10,026 nt of DNA. Origin: an uncultured Actinomycetes bacterium. GTDB taxonomy: Bacteria > Actinomycetota > Actinomycetes > Nanopelagicales > Nanopelagicaceae. Location: contig CAIYQS010000056.1 of NCBI GenBank assembly GCA_903928395.1, forward strand, positions 1-10,026, given 5' to 3'. The notes beneath the pieces are model-generated. The model was given only the letters and a program-made list of their open reading frames with translations, had not been told where the DNA came from and searched no databases. Below are positions 1-5,586 of the stretch, piece by piece. The first letter of the stretch is position 1, and each line of letters begins with the position of its first letter. Position numbers and translations under genes: made by a program.

Positions 1-1566
1 ATCTTCCAATAAACGGGCGATCGCCTTATCGGACTCGGTCATGCCATCCAATTCTGACTCATTCGCACTAATTCGAGGCGCAACTACATAAGCCTGATGT
101 CCCTTAGCCACTTCTTCGCGAATGCGTTGCCAGGCTCGATCTAGGAAATGAGGTTTCTCCAGCACCGGTATTACATGCGTAGTTATTGGTGTACGGCCGG
201 TCGGAAGTTGGCGCAACGTCGAAATTTCTAAGTCTCCAAATATTGTCATTGCAACCGTACGTGGAATCGGAGTTGCTGTCATGACGAGCACATGTGGCGG
301 TACCTTGGCTTTGGTGCGAAGTGCATCGCGCTGCTCCACGCCAAACCGATGTTGTTCATCGACGATTACGAGACCCAAATCGAAGAAATCAACTCCCTGT
401 GACAGCAACGCGTGCGTGCCAATCACAATTCCAGCATCTCCAGAGGTGATTTTGGAAAGCGCATCTCGCTTTTGTTGCGCGTTCATCGACCCCGTCAGTA
501 ACACGACTTGAGTGCCATCAGCGTCACCCTCGAGAGTTCCAGCTTGCGCTAGCGGTCCCAAAAGTTTTGAAATTGTCTTGAAGTGTTGTTGTGCTAGTAC
601 TTCTGTGGGAGCAAGGAACGCTGCTTGACCTCCAGAATCAACTACGGCAAGCGCTGCGCGCAACGCAACAACTGTCTTTCCTGATCCAACTTCACCCTGG
701 AGCAACCGATGCATCGGATGCGTGGCACACATATCTGCTTCAATCTCAGCACAGACCTGCAGCTGCCCCTGCGTTAATGTGCACGGGAGGAGCGATTCAA
801 AATGTGAAACCAAGCCTCCCGCTTTAACCTTCCGTGAGATGGCAGGCATTGATTGGTACTCGGCACGACGTTGCGCAAGTAGCAACTGCAACAGAAGCGC
901 CTCATCAAAAGTGAGTCGCTCTCTAGCGAGCGCTGAAGCTTCAAGAGACGTTGGTTGGTGAATTTCGCGAAGCGCATCTGTGAACTTCGGATAGCCCAAC
1001 TCGCTTAACATCGCGTCGCTCAAATATTCGGGTACTTCTTCCAATCCATCCAAGACAATTTCAACGCATTGTGAAACTTTCCAAGAAGGAAATTTTGCGG
1101 CGGAGGGGTATACGGCCAGAAATTTGCCAGCGAAACCAGAGATAGCTTCATCGACGTCATCTCCATCTGGAATCAATTGGTAATCAGGGTGCGAGAGTTG
1201 TCTCTTGCCGTTAAATAACCCGACCTTGCCTGCGAACATTCCGGTACGACCAACGCGTAACTCTTTTTCGCGCCACGGTTGGTTAAAAAAAGTTAGCCAA
1301 AGTTTTGCCGAACCATCTGTGACAACGACTTCCAAAATCGTTCGCCCGCTAGCTCGCCTGAGATGAACGGCGGCAATTTCGGCCAGAACTGTGGCCTCCT
1401 CCCCTTCAGCCAATTCCGAAATATTGCTAAGTTCCCCACGAACCACATATCGCCGCGGGTAGTGGCGCAAAAGGTCACCCACAGATTTCATCCCGAAGGC
1501 TTTGGAGAGAGCGGTGGCTGTACGATCCCCCAACTCCCTCTTGAGCGGGATTTCCAAGGTGGACAT
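1..1566 (-). CDS. recG: ATP-dependent DNA helicase RecG, N-terminal 522 residues (3' end beyond window)
   Basis: RecG is a superfamily 2 double-stranded DNA translocase that remodels stalled replication forks and branch-migrates Holliday junctions in the cytoplasm. The reading frame stays open to the left edge. Residues about 1-160 form the N-terminal wedge/OB region, with the typical opening 'VGDLLRHYPRRY'. Helicase motif I is GEVGSGKT at residues 291-298, the Walker B box is DEQH at 403-406, and motif III with the RecG-typical TATPIPRT lies at 430-437. About 170-220 C-terminal residues, carrying motifs IV-VI, are missing because the window ends, not because the gene is broken. The ATG at 1566 gives the N-terminus expected for actinobacterial RecG (MSTLEIPLKRELGD), but no Shine-Dalgarno sequence precedes it, so a leaderless or very short leader is possible. 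The gene diverges from rpmB; in many relatives the two run in the same direction. Identity is secure. Confidence 0.97.
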   Translation of the reverse strand, partial: MSTLEIPLKRELGDRTATALSKAFGMKSVGDLLRHYPRRYVVRGELSNISELAEGEEATVLAEIAAVHLRRASGRTILEVVVTDGSAKLWLTFFNQPWREKELRVGRTGMFAGKVGLFNGKRQLSHPDYQLIPDGDDVDEAISGFAGKFLAVYPSAAKFPSWKVSQCVEIVLDGLEEVPEYLSDAMLSELGYPKFTDALREIHQPTSLEASALARERLTFDEALLLQLLLAQRRAEYQSMPAISRKVKAGGLVSHFESLLPCTLTQGQLQVCAEIEADMCATHPMHRLLQGEVGSGKTVVALRAALAVVDSGGQAAFLAPTEVLAQQHFKTISKLLGPLAQAGTLEGDADGTQVVLLTGSMNAQQKRDALSKITSGDAGIVIGTHALLSQGVDFFDLGLVIVDEQHRFGVEQRDALRTKAKVPPHVLVMTATPIPRTVAMTIFGDLEISTLRQLPTGRTPITTHVIPVLEKPHFLDRAWQRIREEVAKGHQAYVVAPRISANESELDGMTESDKAIARLLED

Positions 1567-1613
1567 GGCGTCATTCTGCCAATGATGAGGCGCTGGATTA
1601 GCCTTTTAGGCTC

Positions 1614-1635
1614 GTGGGGCGGTAATCTTCCCCAC
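1614..1635. repeat. Inverted repeat in the recG-rpmB spacer
   Basis: GTGGGG at 1614-1619 pairs perfectly with CCCCAC at 1630-1635 across a 10-nt loop. A smaller 5-bp hairpin, AGCCT-TTT-AGGCT, lies just before it at 1600-1612. Both sit in the 115-bp divergent spacer. No run of T follows the larger stem on the plus strand, so it does not look like an intrinsic terminator. It could be a leader structure in the rpmB mRNA or an operator, or it may be chance. Function is unknown. Confidence 0.4.
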
Positions 1636-1639
1636 TTAG

Positions 1640-1671
1640 CCGTACTGGAATTTCACCGTACCTGAATTTAA
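1640..1671 (+). repeat. Imperfect 16-bp tandem repeat upstream of rpmB
   Basis: Two adjacent 16-bp units, 1640-1655 and 1656-1671, match at 13 of 16 positions. They share CCGTAC at units 1-6 and GAATTT at units 9-14. The second copy runs directly into the rpmB ribosome binding site. A regulator bound on two helical faces, or a promoter duplication, are possibilities. With only two short copies, coincidence is not excluded. Confidence 0.45.
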
Positions 1672-1676
1672 AGGAG
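1670..1676 (+). promoter_or_regulatory. Ribosome binding site of rpmB
   Basis: AAAGGAG lies 5 nt before the GTG at 1682. It is the strongest Shine-Dalgarno on the left side of the window. It fixes the GTG as the start, giving the canonical 61-residue L28. Confidence 0.85.
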
Positions 1677-1681
1677 CCATC

Positions 1682-1867
1682 GTGGCATCAAACTGCGACA
1701 TCTGTGGCAAGGGCCCGAGCTTTGGTAATAACGTCTCGCACTCTATGCGTAAAACCCGCCGCCGCTGGAACCCAAATATCCAGCGCGTCCGTACCCTGGT
1801 TGCCGGCGCAACCAAGCGTCAAAATGTCTGTTCATCCTGCCTCAAGGCAGGGAAAGTAGTCCGCTAA
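1682..1867 (+). CDS. rpmB: 50S ribosomal protein L28, zinc-ribbon (C+) form
   Basis: L28 is a small, basic structural protein of the large ribosomal subunit. The 61-residue product carries two CxxC pairs, C5-C8 (CDICGKGP) and C50-C53 (CSSCLKAG). This is the zinc-binding form, not the cysteine-free paralogue used under zinc starvation. The central part (VSHSMRKTRRRWNPNIQRVR) is rich in Arg and Lys, as expected for binding 23S rRNA. Length and sequence match the usual actinobacterial protein end to end. It starts with GTG behind a strong AAAGGAG site. The tandem 16-bp repeats and a GC-rich inverted repeat lie immediately upstream. The phosphodiesterase gene follows 40 bp downstream with no visible terminator between, so read-through is likely. 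Confidence 0.98.
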   Translation: MASNCDICGKGPSFGNNVSHSMRKTRRRWNPNIQRVRTLVAGATKRQNVCSSCLKAGKVVR

Positions 1868-1875
1868 CTTTTCAT

Positions 1876-1907
1876 TCCTTAGAGCTGTCACTCCTTAGAG
1901 TAAGCGC
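1876..1907 (+). repeat. Direct repeat TCCTTAGAG between rpmB and the phosphodiesterase gene
   Basis: The 9-mer TCCTTAGAG occurs at 1876-1884 and again at 1892-1900, a spacing of exactly 16 bp. If the units are extended to 16 bp, 11 of 16 positions match. The second unit ends just before the GTG at 1908. The AGAG in it is at best a weak ribosome binding site. No hairpin or T-run typical of an rpmB terminator is present in this 40-bp gap. Confidence 0.4.
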
Positions 1908-2600
1908 GTGTCCCCGAACAGCAATCCCCTCATATTTGCCCATCGCGGGGCATCTTTTGATCATCCAGAAATGTCACGTGAGGCTTATCTTGCTGCAGTT
2001 GTGCAAGGGGCAGATGGCTTTGAGTGCGACCTTCGACTAACCAAAGACCGTGTTCTTGTATGTTGGCATGACTCGGATATGAAGCGGGTAGCCAATTGCG
2101 ACAACGTTATCTCCAAATCCACTTTTGCAGAATTACGCGCTGCCTACCCAATCATTTCCCTTGAAGAGTTGCTTGAAATCGCTTTAGAAAATCGCAAAAG
2201 CTTGGCGCTAGAAACCAAACACCCCGTAGCCACTGGCGGCGCGGTAGAACGGCACCTTGTTAAATTCCTTGACCACAATCGTTCCAGAATCACAGCCGCT
2301 GGGATTCACATTTCAATTATGTCCTTCTCTTGGCTTGCAAATGCCCGGCTGAGAAATTCCGGATGGAACACCGTCTTTTTAGTAAGTTATCGCTGGCTCT
2401 CTGCTATTAATATCGGTCGTTCTATTGGACCAGATGTCGCGCTCCTCAAAAATCTGAAAGAACCTCGAAGCGGTGGCAAGAAAAAATTTGCATGGACGGC
2501 AAATACCGCAGAAGAAATATTGCTGTGCAAAGCAAAAGGCGTTGACGTCATGATGACCGACCGCCCCGACTTTGCTCGAGTCATTCTGGAAAGTGCGTAA
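1908..2600 (+). CDS. Glycerophosphodiester phosphodiesterase family protein (GDPD, cytosolic)
   Basis: GDPD-family enzymes hydrolyse glycerophosphodiesters from deacylated phospholipids to sn-glycerol 3-phosphate and an alcohol such as choline, ethanolamine or glycerol. The 230-residue product is of normal length for the short TIM-barrel form. Visible family residues are the HRG motif with catalytic H12, metal ligands E39 and D41 in 'GFECDL', the second catalytic histidine H54 in 'WHDSD', and E102 in 'LALETK'. The C-terminus ends in the typical 'GVDVMMTDRP'. There is no signal peptide or membrane segment, so it should be cytosolic like UgpQ rather than periplasmic GlpQ. The usual PENT motif is altered to PEMS, with E21 kept. 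The GTG start has only a weak AGAG upstream and places HRG at the usual distance from the N-terminus. The 3' end overlaps thiL by 20 bp in convergent orientation. The exact substrate is not readable. Confidence 0.92.
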   Translation: MSPNSNPLIFAHRGASFDHPEMSREAYLAAVVQGADGFECDLRLTKDRVLVCWHDSDMKRVANCDNVISKSTFAELRAAYPIISLEELLEIALENRKSLALETKHPVATGGAVERHLVKFLDHNRSRITAAGIHISIMSFSWLANARLRNSGWNTVFLVSYRWLSAINIGRSIGPDVALLKNLKEPRSGGKKKFAWTANTAEEILLCKAKGVDVMMTDRPDFARVILESA

Positions 2601-3450
2601 ATCCCTGATGGGACATTGGTTCCCCGTTGACTCGAACACCTTTTCCTAAAACGACCCGACCGATTTCAATTGCTTGCCGCGGAAAAGGTAAATGAGGAGA
2701 GATTGTCGCAACAAAAACATGGTCTTCTCCACCATGAAAATCAATCGGTTCATCTGTTTTAATTTCTATTCCAACTCCCGATGCTCGTGAAATGTGTAGC
2801 AACTCCGAGACCAATCCGTCGCTTACATCGCACATGGCAGAAACGCCTGCAAGCGCAAAATCTCGCGCGGCGGTGTAATCGATGGTTGGCAGGCGATGGG
2901 GCAGAGTCCCTTCATCCTTAACTCCATTTTTCAGTCTCTTAAATCCAGCCGCCGACTTTCCGGGTAGGTCACTAATGATCACCAAATCACCGACCTTTGC
3001 ACCGCTTCGCAAAATTGGATCCTTGACGCTGCCATACACCGCGATTGAAATTACTAGTTGAGACGAAGCCGTTATATCTCCACCGACCACTCGGGCTCCA
3101 ACTTTGGAGGCTTCGGCAATAATGCCGCGAGCCAACTCTTCGATATCTGGAACCGAAAACTCAACTGGAAGTGCTGCTGCGACCAGCAGATATTCGGGCG
3201 TGCCCCCCATCGCATAAATGTCAGCCAAATTGGCGGCGGTCACCTTTGCTCCGATTTCGAAGAGTGAAGACCAGTTTCTGTTGAAGTGAACTCCTTCAAC
3301 TGCAATATCCGTAGCCATTGCCACTTTTCCTTTTGGCTGGCTTATAACCGCCGCATCGTCTCCAATGCCCACGATGAGTCGCGAGTCATTCGCCTCGGAG
3401 GATTCAAAAATCGCCTTCACAGCGGCAATTAGTTCTCCTTCGCTAGCCAC
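2581..3450 (-). CDS. thiL: Thiamine-monophosphate kinase ThiL
   Basis: ThiL phosphorylates thiamine monophosphate with ATP to thiamine diphosphate, the last step of cofactor synthesis, in the cytoplasm. It belongs to the PurM/ThiL (AIRS) fold. Visible motifs are GIGDDAAV at 28-35, the TD pair at 47-48 in 'ATDIAVEGVHF', NLADIYAMGG at 74-83, GGD at 123-125, DVSDG at 208-212, and GGED at 240-243 with a terminal 'GFTHF'. At 289 residues it is somewhat short. The stretch between 'SGVGIEI' and 'HGGEDH' is only a handful of residues where relatives usually have about 20-30 more, including a helix. The start is GTG at 3450, with GGGAAG (3460-3465) 9 nt upstream. The gene diverges from the Lrp-like gene, a common neighbour in Actinobacteria. 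No thiamine riboswitch was seen in its short leader. Confidence 0.95.
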   Translation of the reverse strand: MASEGELIAAVKAIFESSEANDSRLIVGIGDDAAVISQPKGKVAMATDIAVEGVHFNRNWSSLFEIGAKVTAANLADIYAMGGTPEYLLVAAALPVEFSVPDIEELARGIIAEASKVGARVVGGDITASSQLVISIAVYGSVKDPILRSGAKVGDLVIISDLPGKSAAGFKRLKNGVKDEGTLPHRLPTIDYTAARDFALAGVSAMCDVSDGLVSELLHISRASGVGIEIKTDEPIDFHGGEDHVFVATISPHLPFPRQAIEIGRVVLGKGVRVNGEPMSHQGFTHFPE

Positions 3451-3553
3451 AAATAATCACTTCCCTTAAAAGTAGATTCTGGGAGTAGCCTAGAGCCCAT
3501 GGGGTCGATGTCGCCTCCCTCCAAATAAAGATGAAATAGCAAAGATTTCAAGC

Positions 3554-3560
3554 GAAGGAG
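3554..3560 (+). promoter_or_regulatory. Ribosome binding site of the Lrp-like gene
   Basis: GAAGGAG lies 5 nt before the ATG at 3566 and settles the start. The rest of the 115-bp spacer to thiL must hold promoters for both directions, but no convincing -35/-10 pair could be assigned by eye. Confidence 0.8.
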
Positions 3561-3565
3561 TCCAC

Positions 3566-3802
3566 ATGTCAGTTCAGGTTTATATCTTGATCCAAACGGA
3601 TGTCGGTAAGGCTTCAAGCGTTGCCAAGGCAATCTCCCAGATCGCAGGAGTAACTCTCGCTGAAGGCGTAACTGGACCGTATGACGTCATCATGCGCGCT
3701 GAATCGCCAAGCATGGAAGAACTCGGCCGCGGCGTGCTCGCAAAGGTACAAGCTGTGCCTGGAATCACCCGCACACTCACTTGTCCGGTGACGACCTACT
3801 AA
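3566..3802 (+). CDS. Stand-alone Lrp/AsnC ligand-binding (RAM) domain protein
   Basis: The 78-residue product corresponds to the C-terminal effector-binding domain of Lrp/AsnC regulators and has no helix-turn-helix part. The pattern is the beta-alpha-beta-beta-alpha-beta RAM fold: a first strand 'VQVYILIQTD', a helix around 'ASSVAKAISQI', the signature 'GVTGPYDVIMRAE' at about residues 34-46, a helix 'MEELGRGVLAKVQ', and a last strand 'ITRTLTCPVTTY'. Full-length Lrp proteins are about 150 residues, but the strong ribosome binding site and start show this is a genuine single-domain protein, not a fragment. Such proteins bind amino acids or related ligands as dimers or higher oligomers; they cannot bind DNA alone and may modulate a partner. 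A similar gene often lies beside thiL in Actinobacteria. Here it heads an operon, only 3 bp before the amidotransferase gene. The ligand is unknown. Confidence 0.9.
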   Translation: MSVQVYILIQTDVGKASSVAKAISQIAGVTLAEGVTGPYDVIMRAESPSMEELGRGVLAKVQAVPGITRTLTCPVTTY

Positions 3803-3805
3803 GTA

Positions 3806-4519
3806 ATGACAGCACCAAAACCGATAATTCTCGCCATTCAAAATGATGAGACTGATGCACCACATTTGGTAGGTCGCTGGCTAGAAGAGCTTGGCTTTGA
3901 AATTCGAACCTTGCGCGCTTATGCCGGTGAAAATGTACCCACCCAAGTCCCGGAAGACATCGTCGCACTCATTCCCCTCGGGGGTCACATGAACGCGACC
4001 GAGGATCATTTGCATCCCTGGTTGGCTCCAGAGCGAGCTCTGCTTAAAGATGCCATAGATAGAGATATCCCGATTTTTGCAATCTGCCTTGGAACTCAGT
4101 TGCTCGCAGTTGCCGGAGGCGGGAAAGTAGAACGGGCCGCAATCGGCGAGGTCGGCATTTATTCAATATTTGGAGTCAACGAACCTGACTCAATTTTCAC
4201 CTTGAATTCCGAACTAACCGTCGCCCAATGGCACGAGGATCAAGTCGTTGAGCTTCCAGTCGGCGCGACCTTGTTGGCATCGAGCGAGTTGTGCCAGAAT
4301 CAAATTTATCGCTTGGGGACCAAGAGTTATGGTGTGCAGTTTCATCCGGAGATCGATCTCTCTGTCATTAAGTGGTGGGAAGCTGAAGCGGATAACGCCT
4401 TCCTTGATTCCGGGAAAAGCTCAATTCAGGAGGAATTTGCGGAAGCGGAAGCCGACTTAATCAGGACCTGGAAGCCAATCGTGCAGCGCTGGGGCCAGGA
4501 AGTTTTAGCGGGAAGATAG
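3806..4519 (+). CDS. Class I glutamine amidotransferase-like protein (GATase1, COG0518-type)
   Basis: This is a stand-alone class I glutamine amidotransferase domain of 237 residues, related to the amidotransferase part of GMP synthase. The catalytic triad is visible: nucleophile C94 in 'AICLGTQLLA', and H180 and E182 in 'VQFHPEID'. An oxyanion-loop region is suggested by 'PLGGHMNA' at 57-64, and 'WHEDQV' at 142-147 is typical of this subgroup. No synthetase domain is attached and none is adjacent, so it may act with an unlinked partner or simply hydrolyse a gamma-glutamyl compound. Its nucleophile motif is of the GuaA-like type, not the GICRG form seen in PuuD-like gamma-glutamyl-GABA hydrolases, so a place in the amine pathway to the right is not assured. 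The start follows the previous stop by 3 bp without a clear Shine-Dalgarno, which suggests translational coupling. The acetyltransferase gene follows almost without a gap. Confidence 0.87.
   Translation: MTAPKPIILAIQNDETDAPHLVGRWLEELGFEIRTLRAYAGENVPTQVPEDIVALIPLGGHMNATEDHLHPWLAPERALLKDAIDRDIPIFAICLGTQLLAVAGGGKVERAAIGEVGIYSIFGVNEPDSIFTLNSELTVAQWHEDQVVELPVGATLLASSELCQNQIYRLGTKSYGVQFHPEIDLSVIKWWEAEADNAFLDSGKSSIQEEFAEAEADLIRTWKPIVQRWGQEVLAGR
4510..4515 (+). promoter_or_regulatory. Ribosome binding site deciding the GNAT start
   Basis: GGGAAG ends 7 nt before the ATG at 4523. This favours the ATG over the in-frame TTG at 4520, which abuts the preceding stop codon. Confidence 0.6.
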
Positions 4520-4522
4520 TTG

Positions 4523-4987
4523 ATGACGCTGGAATTTTCGATCGAGGATCCACTCACCAAGGACGTGAAGGCACTACTACAAACGCACCTTGATTTCTGT
4601 CATGAAGTCACTCCACCGGAGCACTCCTATGCGCTCGATGTTGAAAGTTTAAGGGATCCAAGCATCACCGTATTTGGCGCGCGAGAGAGCGGAGTTCTGT
4701 TAGGAGTGGGGGCGCTAAAAGTTATTGAACCTGGACATGCTGAACTTAAATCAATGCACACTGCAAAATCAGCTAGAGGGATGGGAGTTGGTAGAGCGAT
4801 GGTCGCTCACATATTGTCCTATGCTCGCTCAAATGCAATTTCGCGGGTAAGTCTTGAAACTGGGAGCCATCCCCCCTACGAGCCGGCCCGAAAACTCTAT
4901 GAAAGTTTTGGGTTTGAATGGTGCCCAGCTTTTGGGGATTACACATTGAGTGAATTCAACGTATGCATGACTCGGCTTTTAGATTAA
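4523..4987 (+). CDS. GNAT-family N-acetyltransferase
   Basis: The product (154 residues from ATG 4523) is a single-domain GNAT enzyme that would transfer acetyl from acetyl-CoA to an unidentified amine. The acetyl-CoA binding motif A is clear: the strand 'AELKSMHT' is followed by the pyrophosphate loop 'ARGMGVGRAMV' (RGxGxG/A pattern) at about residues 92-102. Motif B is represented by 'RKLYESFGFEWC'. The N-terminal 'HEVTPPEHSYALDVESL' and the 'LETGSHPPYEPARKLY' region are typical of a widespread uncharacterised GNAT subgroup. Third gene of the RAM-amidotransferase-acetyltransferase operon, it follows its upstream neighbour with a gap of 3 bp. Its stop overlaps the stop of the convergent isochorismatase gene by 4 bp, with no terminator hairpin. 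The substrate cannot be predicted. Confidence 0.9.
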   Translation: MTLEFSIEDPLTKDVKALLQTHLDFCHEVTPPEHSYALDVESLRDPSITVFGARESGVLLGVGALKVIEPGHAELKSMHTAKSARGMGVGRAMVAHILSYARSNAISRVSLETGSHPPYEPARKLYESFGFEWCPAFGDYTLSEFNVCMTRLLD

Positions 4988-5508
4988 AAGGAGACTGATC
5001 GCTCTTCCTTTACTTCTATCAGTTGTCCGTCGCGCTTAAGCCCAGCGAATTGCGCATTCTTTTCAGCAATAAGTTGTGCCGCTGTGCTTTGAGAATTGTC
5101 TTCTGTCGTGTGGGCATCACTCACTAAGGTGACATCAAAACCAAAATCAACTGCTGCATTGGAAGTGGCATTGACACACATATCGGTTTGAGCGCCGCTT
5201 ATGACAATCTTCTTTATACCAAGACGTTCCAAGTGCTGACTCAAATCGGTATCCTCGAAAGAACTTGGATGTGTTTTGTAAATACGAACATCCCCTTCCT
5301 GCGGAACCAGATCATCCACAATTTCCCAAGCTGAAGAACCTTTCACCAGATAATCGTCAGAGTGCTGTACCCAGATGACTGGTGTTGAATTTGCTCGCGC
5401 TTTGGAGATGAGTGAATTGATATTTTCTACCACTCGATTTGTTTCGAGAGCATTAGCGACAACATCGCGTTGTACATCTATAACCATAAGCGCTGTTTGG
5501 TTCGTCAT
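4984..5508 (-). CDS. Isochorismatase-family cysteine hydrolase
   Basis: This 174-residue protein has the isochorismatase-like fold. The catalytic triad is intact: D11 in 'MVIDVQRD', K78 in 'IYKTHPSSFEDT' and C111 in 'GAQTDMCVNAT', which also carries the usual cis-peptide region. The family includes nicotinamidases, ureidoacrylate and N-carbamoylsarcosine amidohydrolases, streptothricin hydrolases and true isochorismatases. The 'WVQHSDD' and 'SDAHTTED' stretches resemble the streptothricin-hydrolase-like branch by eye, but that is not a firm assignment. The metal-binding D-x-H/H set of nicotinamidases is not evident. No signal peptide is present. The ATG at 5508 has only GGGGA about 12 nt upstream. 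The gene lies 78 bp downstream of the permease on the same strand, with a strong hairpin between them. It may therefore be only partly co-transcribed. An amidase role on an imported nitrogen compound would fit the context but is inference. Confidence 0.87.
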   Translation of the reverse strand: MTNQTALMVIDVQRDVVANALETNRVVENINSLISKARANSTPVIWVQHSDDYLVKGSSAWEIVDDLVPQEGDVRIYKTHPSSFEDTDLSQHLERLGIKKIVISGAQTDMCVNATSNAAVDFGFDVTLVSDAHTTEDNSQSTAAQLIAEKNAQFAGLKRDGQLIEVKEERSVSF

Positions 5509-5539
5509 TGTTCGTTCATTCCCCTATTCGATTAATAAG

Positions 5540-5569
5540 TCAGGGGGCCCAATTTACTGGACCCCCTGA
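5540..5569 (-). terminator. Hairpin between permease and isochorismatase genes (terminator or attenuator)
   Basis: TCAGGGGG-C-CCA (5540-5551) pairs with TGG-A-CCCCCTGA (5558-5569) around the 6-nt loop ATTTAC, giving 11 base pairs with one internal C-A mismatch. It begins 17 bp after the permease stop on the minus strand. The sequence after the stem on that strand (CTTATTAATCG) is AT-rich but not a clean U-run. Termination may be partial, or the stem may protect the mRNA 3' end. It is the strongest hairpin seen in the window. Confidence 0.6.
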
Positions 5570-5586
5570 GTAGAGCGGATATTTTT

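Noticed and set aside
1350..1375. CTGAGATGAAC, resembling the CUGAGA core of a thiamine riboswitch
   Set aside because: It lies within the recG coding sequence, on the strand opposite to the gene, lacks the partner helices of the riboswitch and does not precede a thiamine gene.
1614..1635. GC-rich inverted repeat as an intrinsic terminator
   Set aside because: It lies upstream of both divergent genes, not after a gene end, and is not followed by a T-run.
1363..1665. A 100-codon plus-strand open frame
   Set aside because: It is antisense to recG, has no ribosome binding site and encodes a low-complexity protein resembling nothing known; recG is certain on the other strand.
3496..3503. CCCATGGG palindrome in the thiL/Lrp-like spacer
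   Set aside because: Eight bases with no extended symmetry or second copy is too short to call an operator.
3566..3802. The RAM-domain gene as a truncated Lrp regulator
   Set aside because: It has its own strong ribosome binding site and ATG, no helix-turn-helix remnant upstream, and single-domain versions are a known family.
3806..4519. The amidotransferase as the PuuD-like hydrolase of the amine pathway
   Set aside because: The nucleophile motif is of the GuaA-like type and the gene lies in a separate operon; a pathway role is possible but not supported by sequence.
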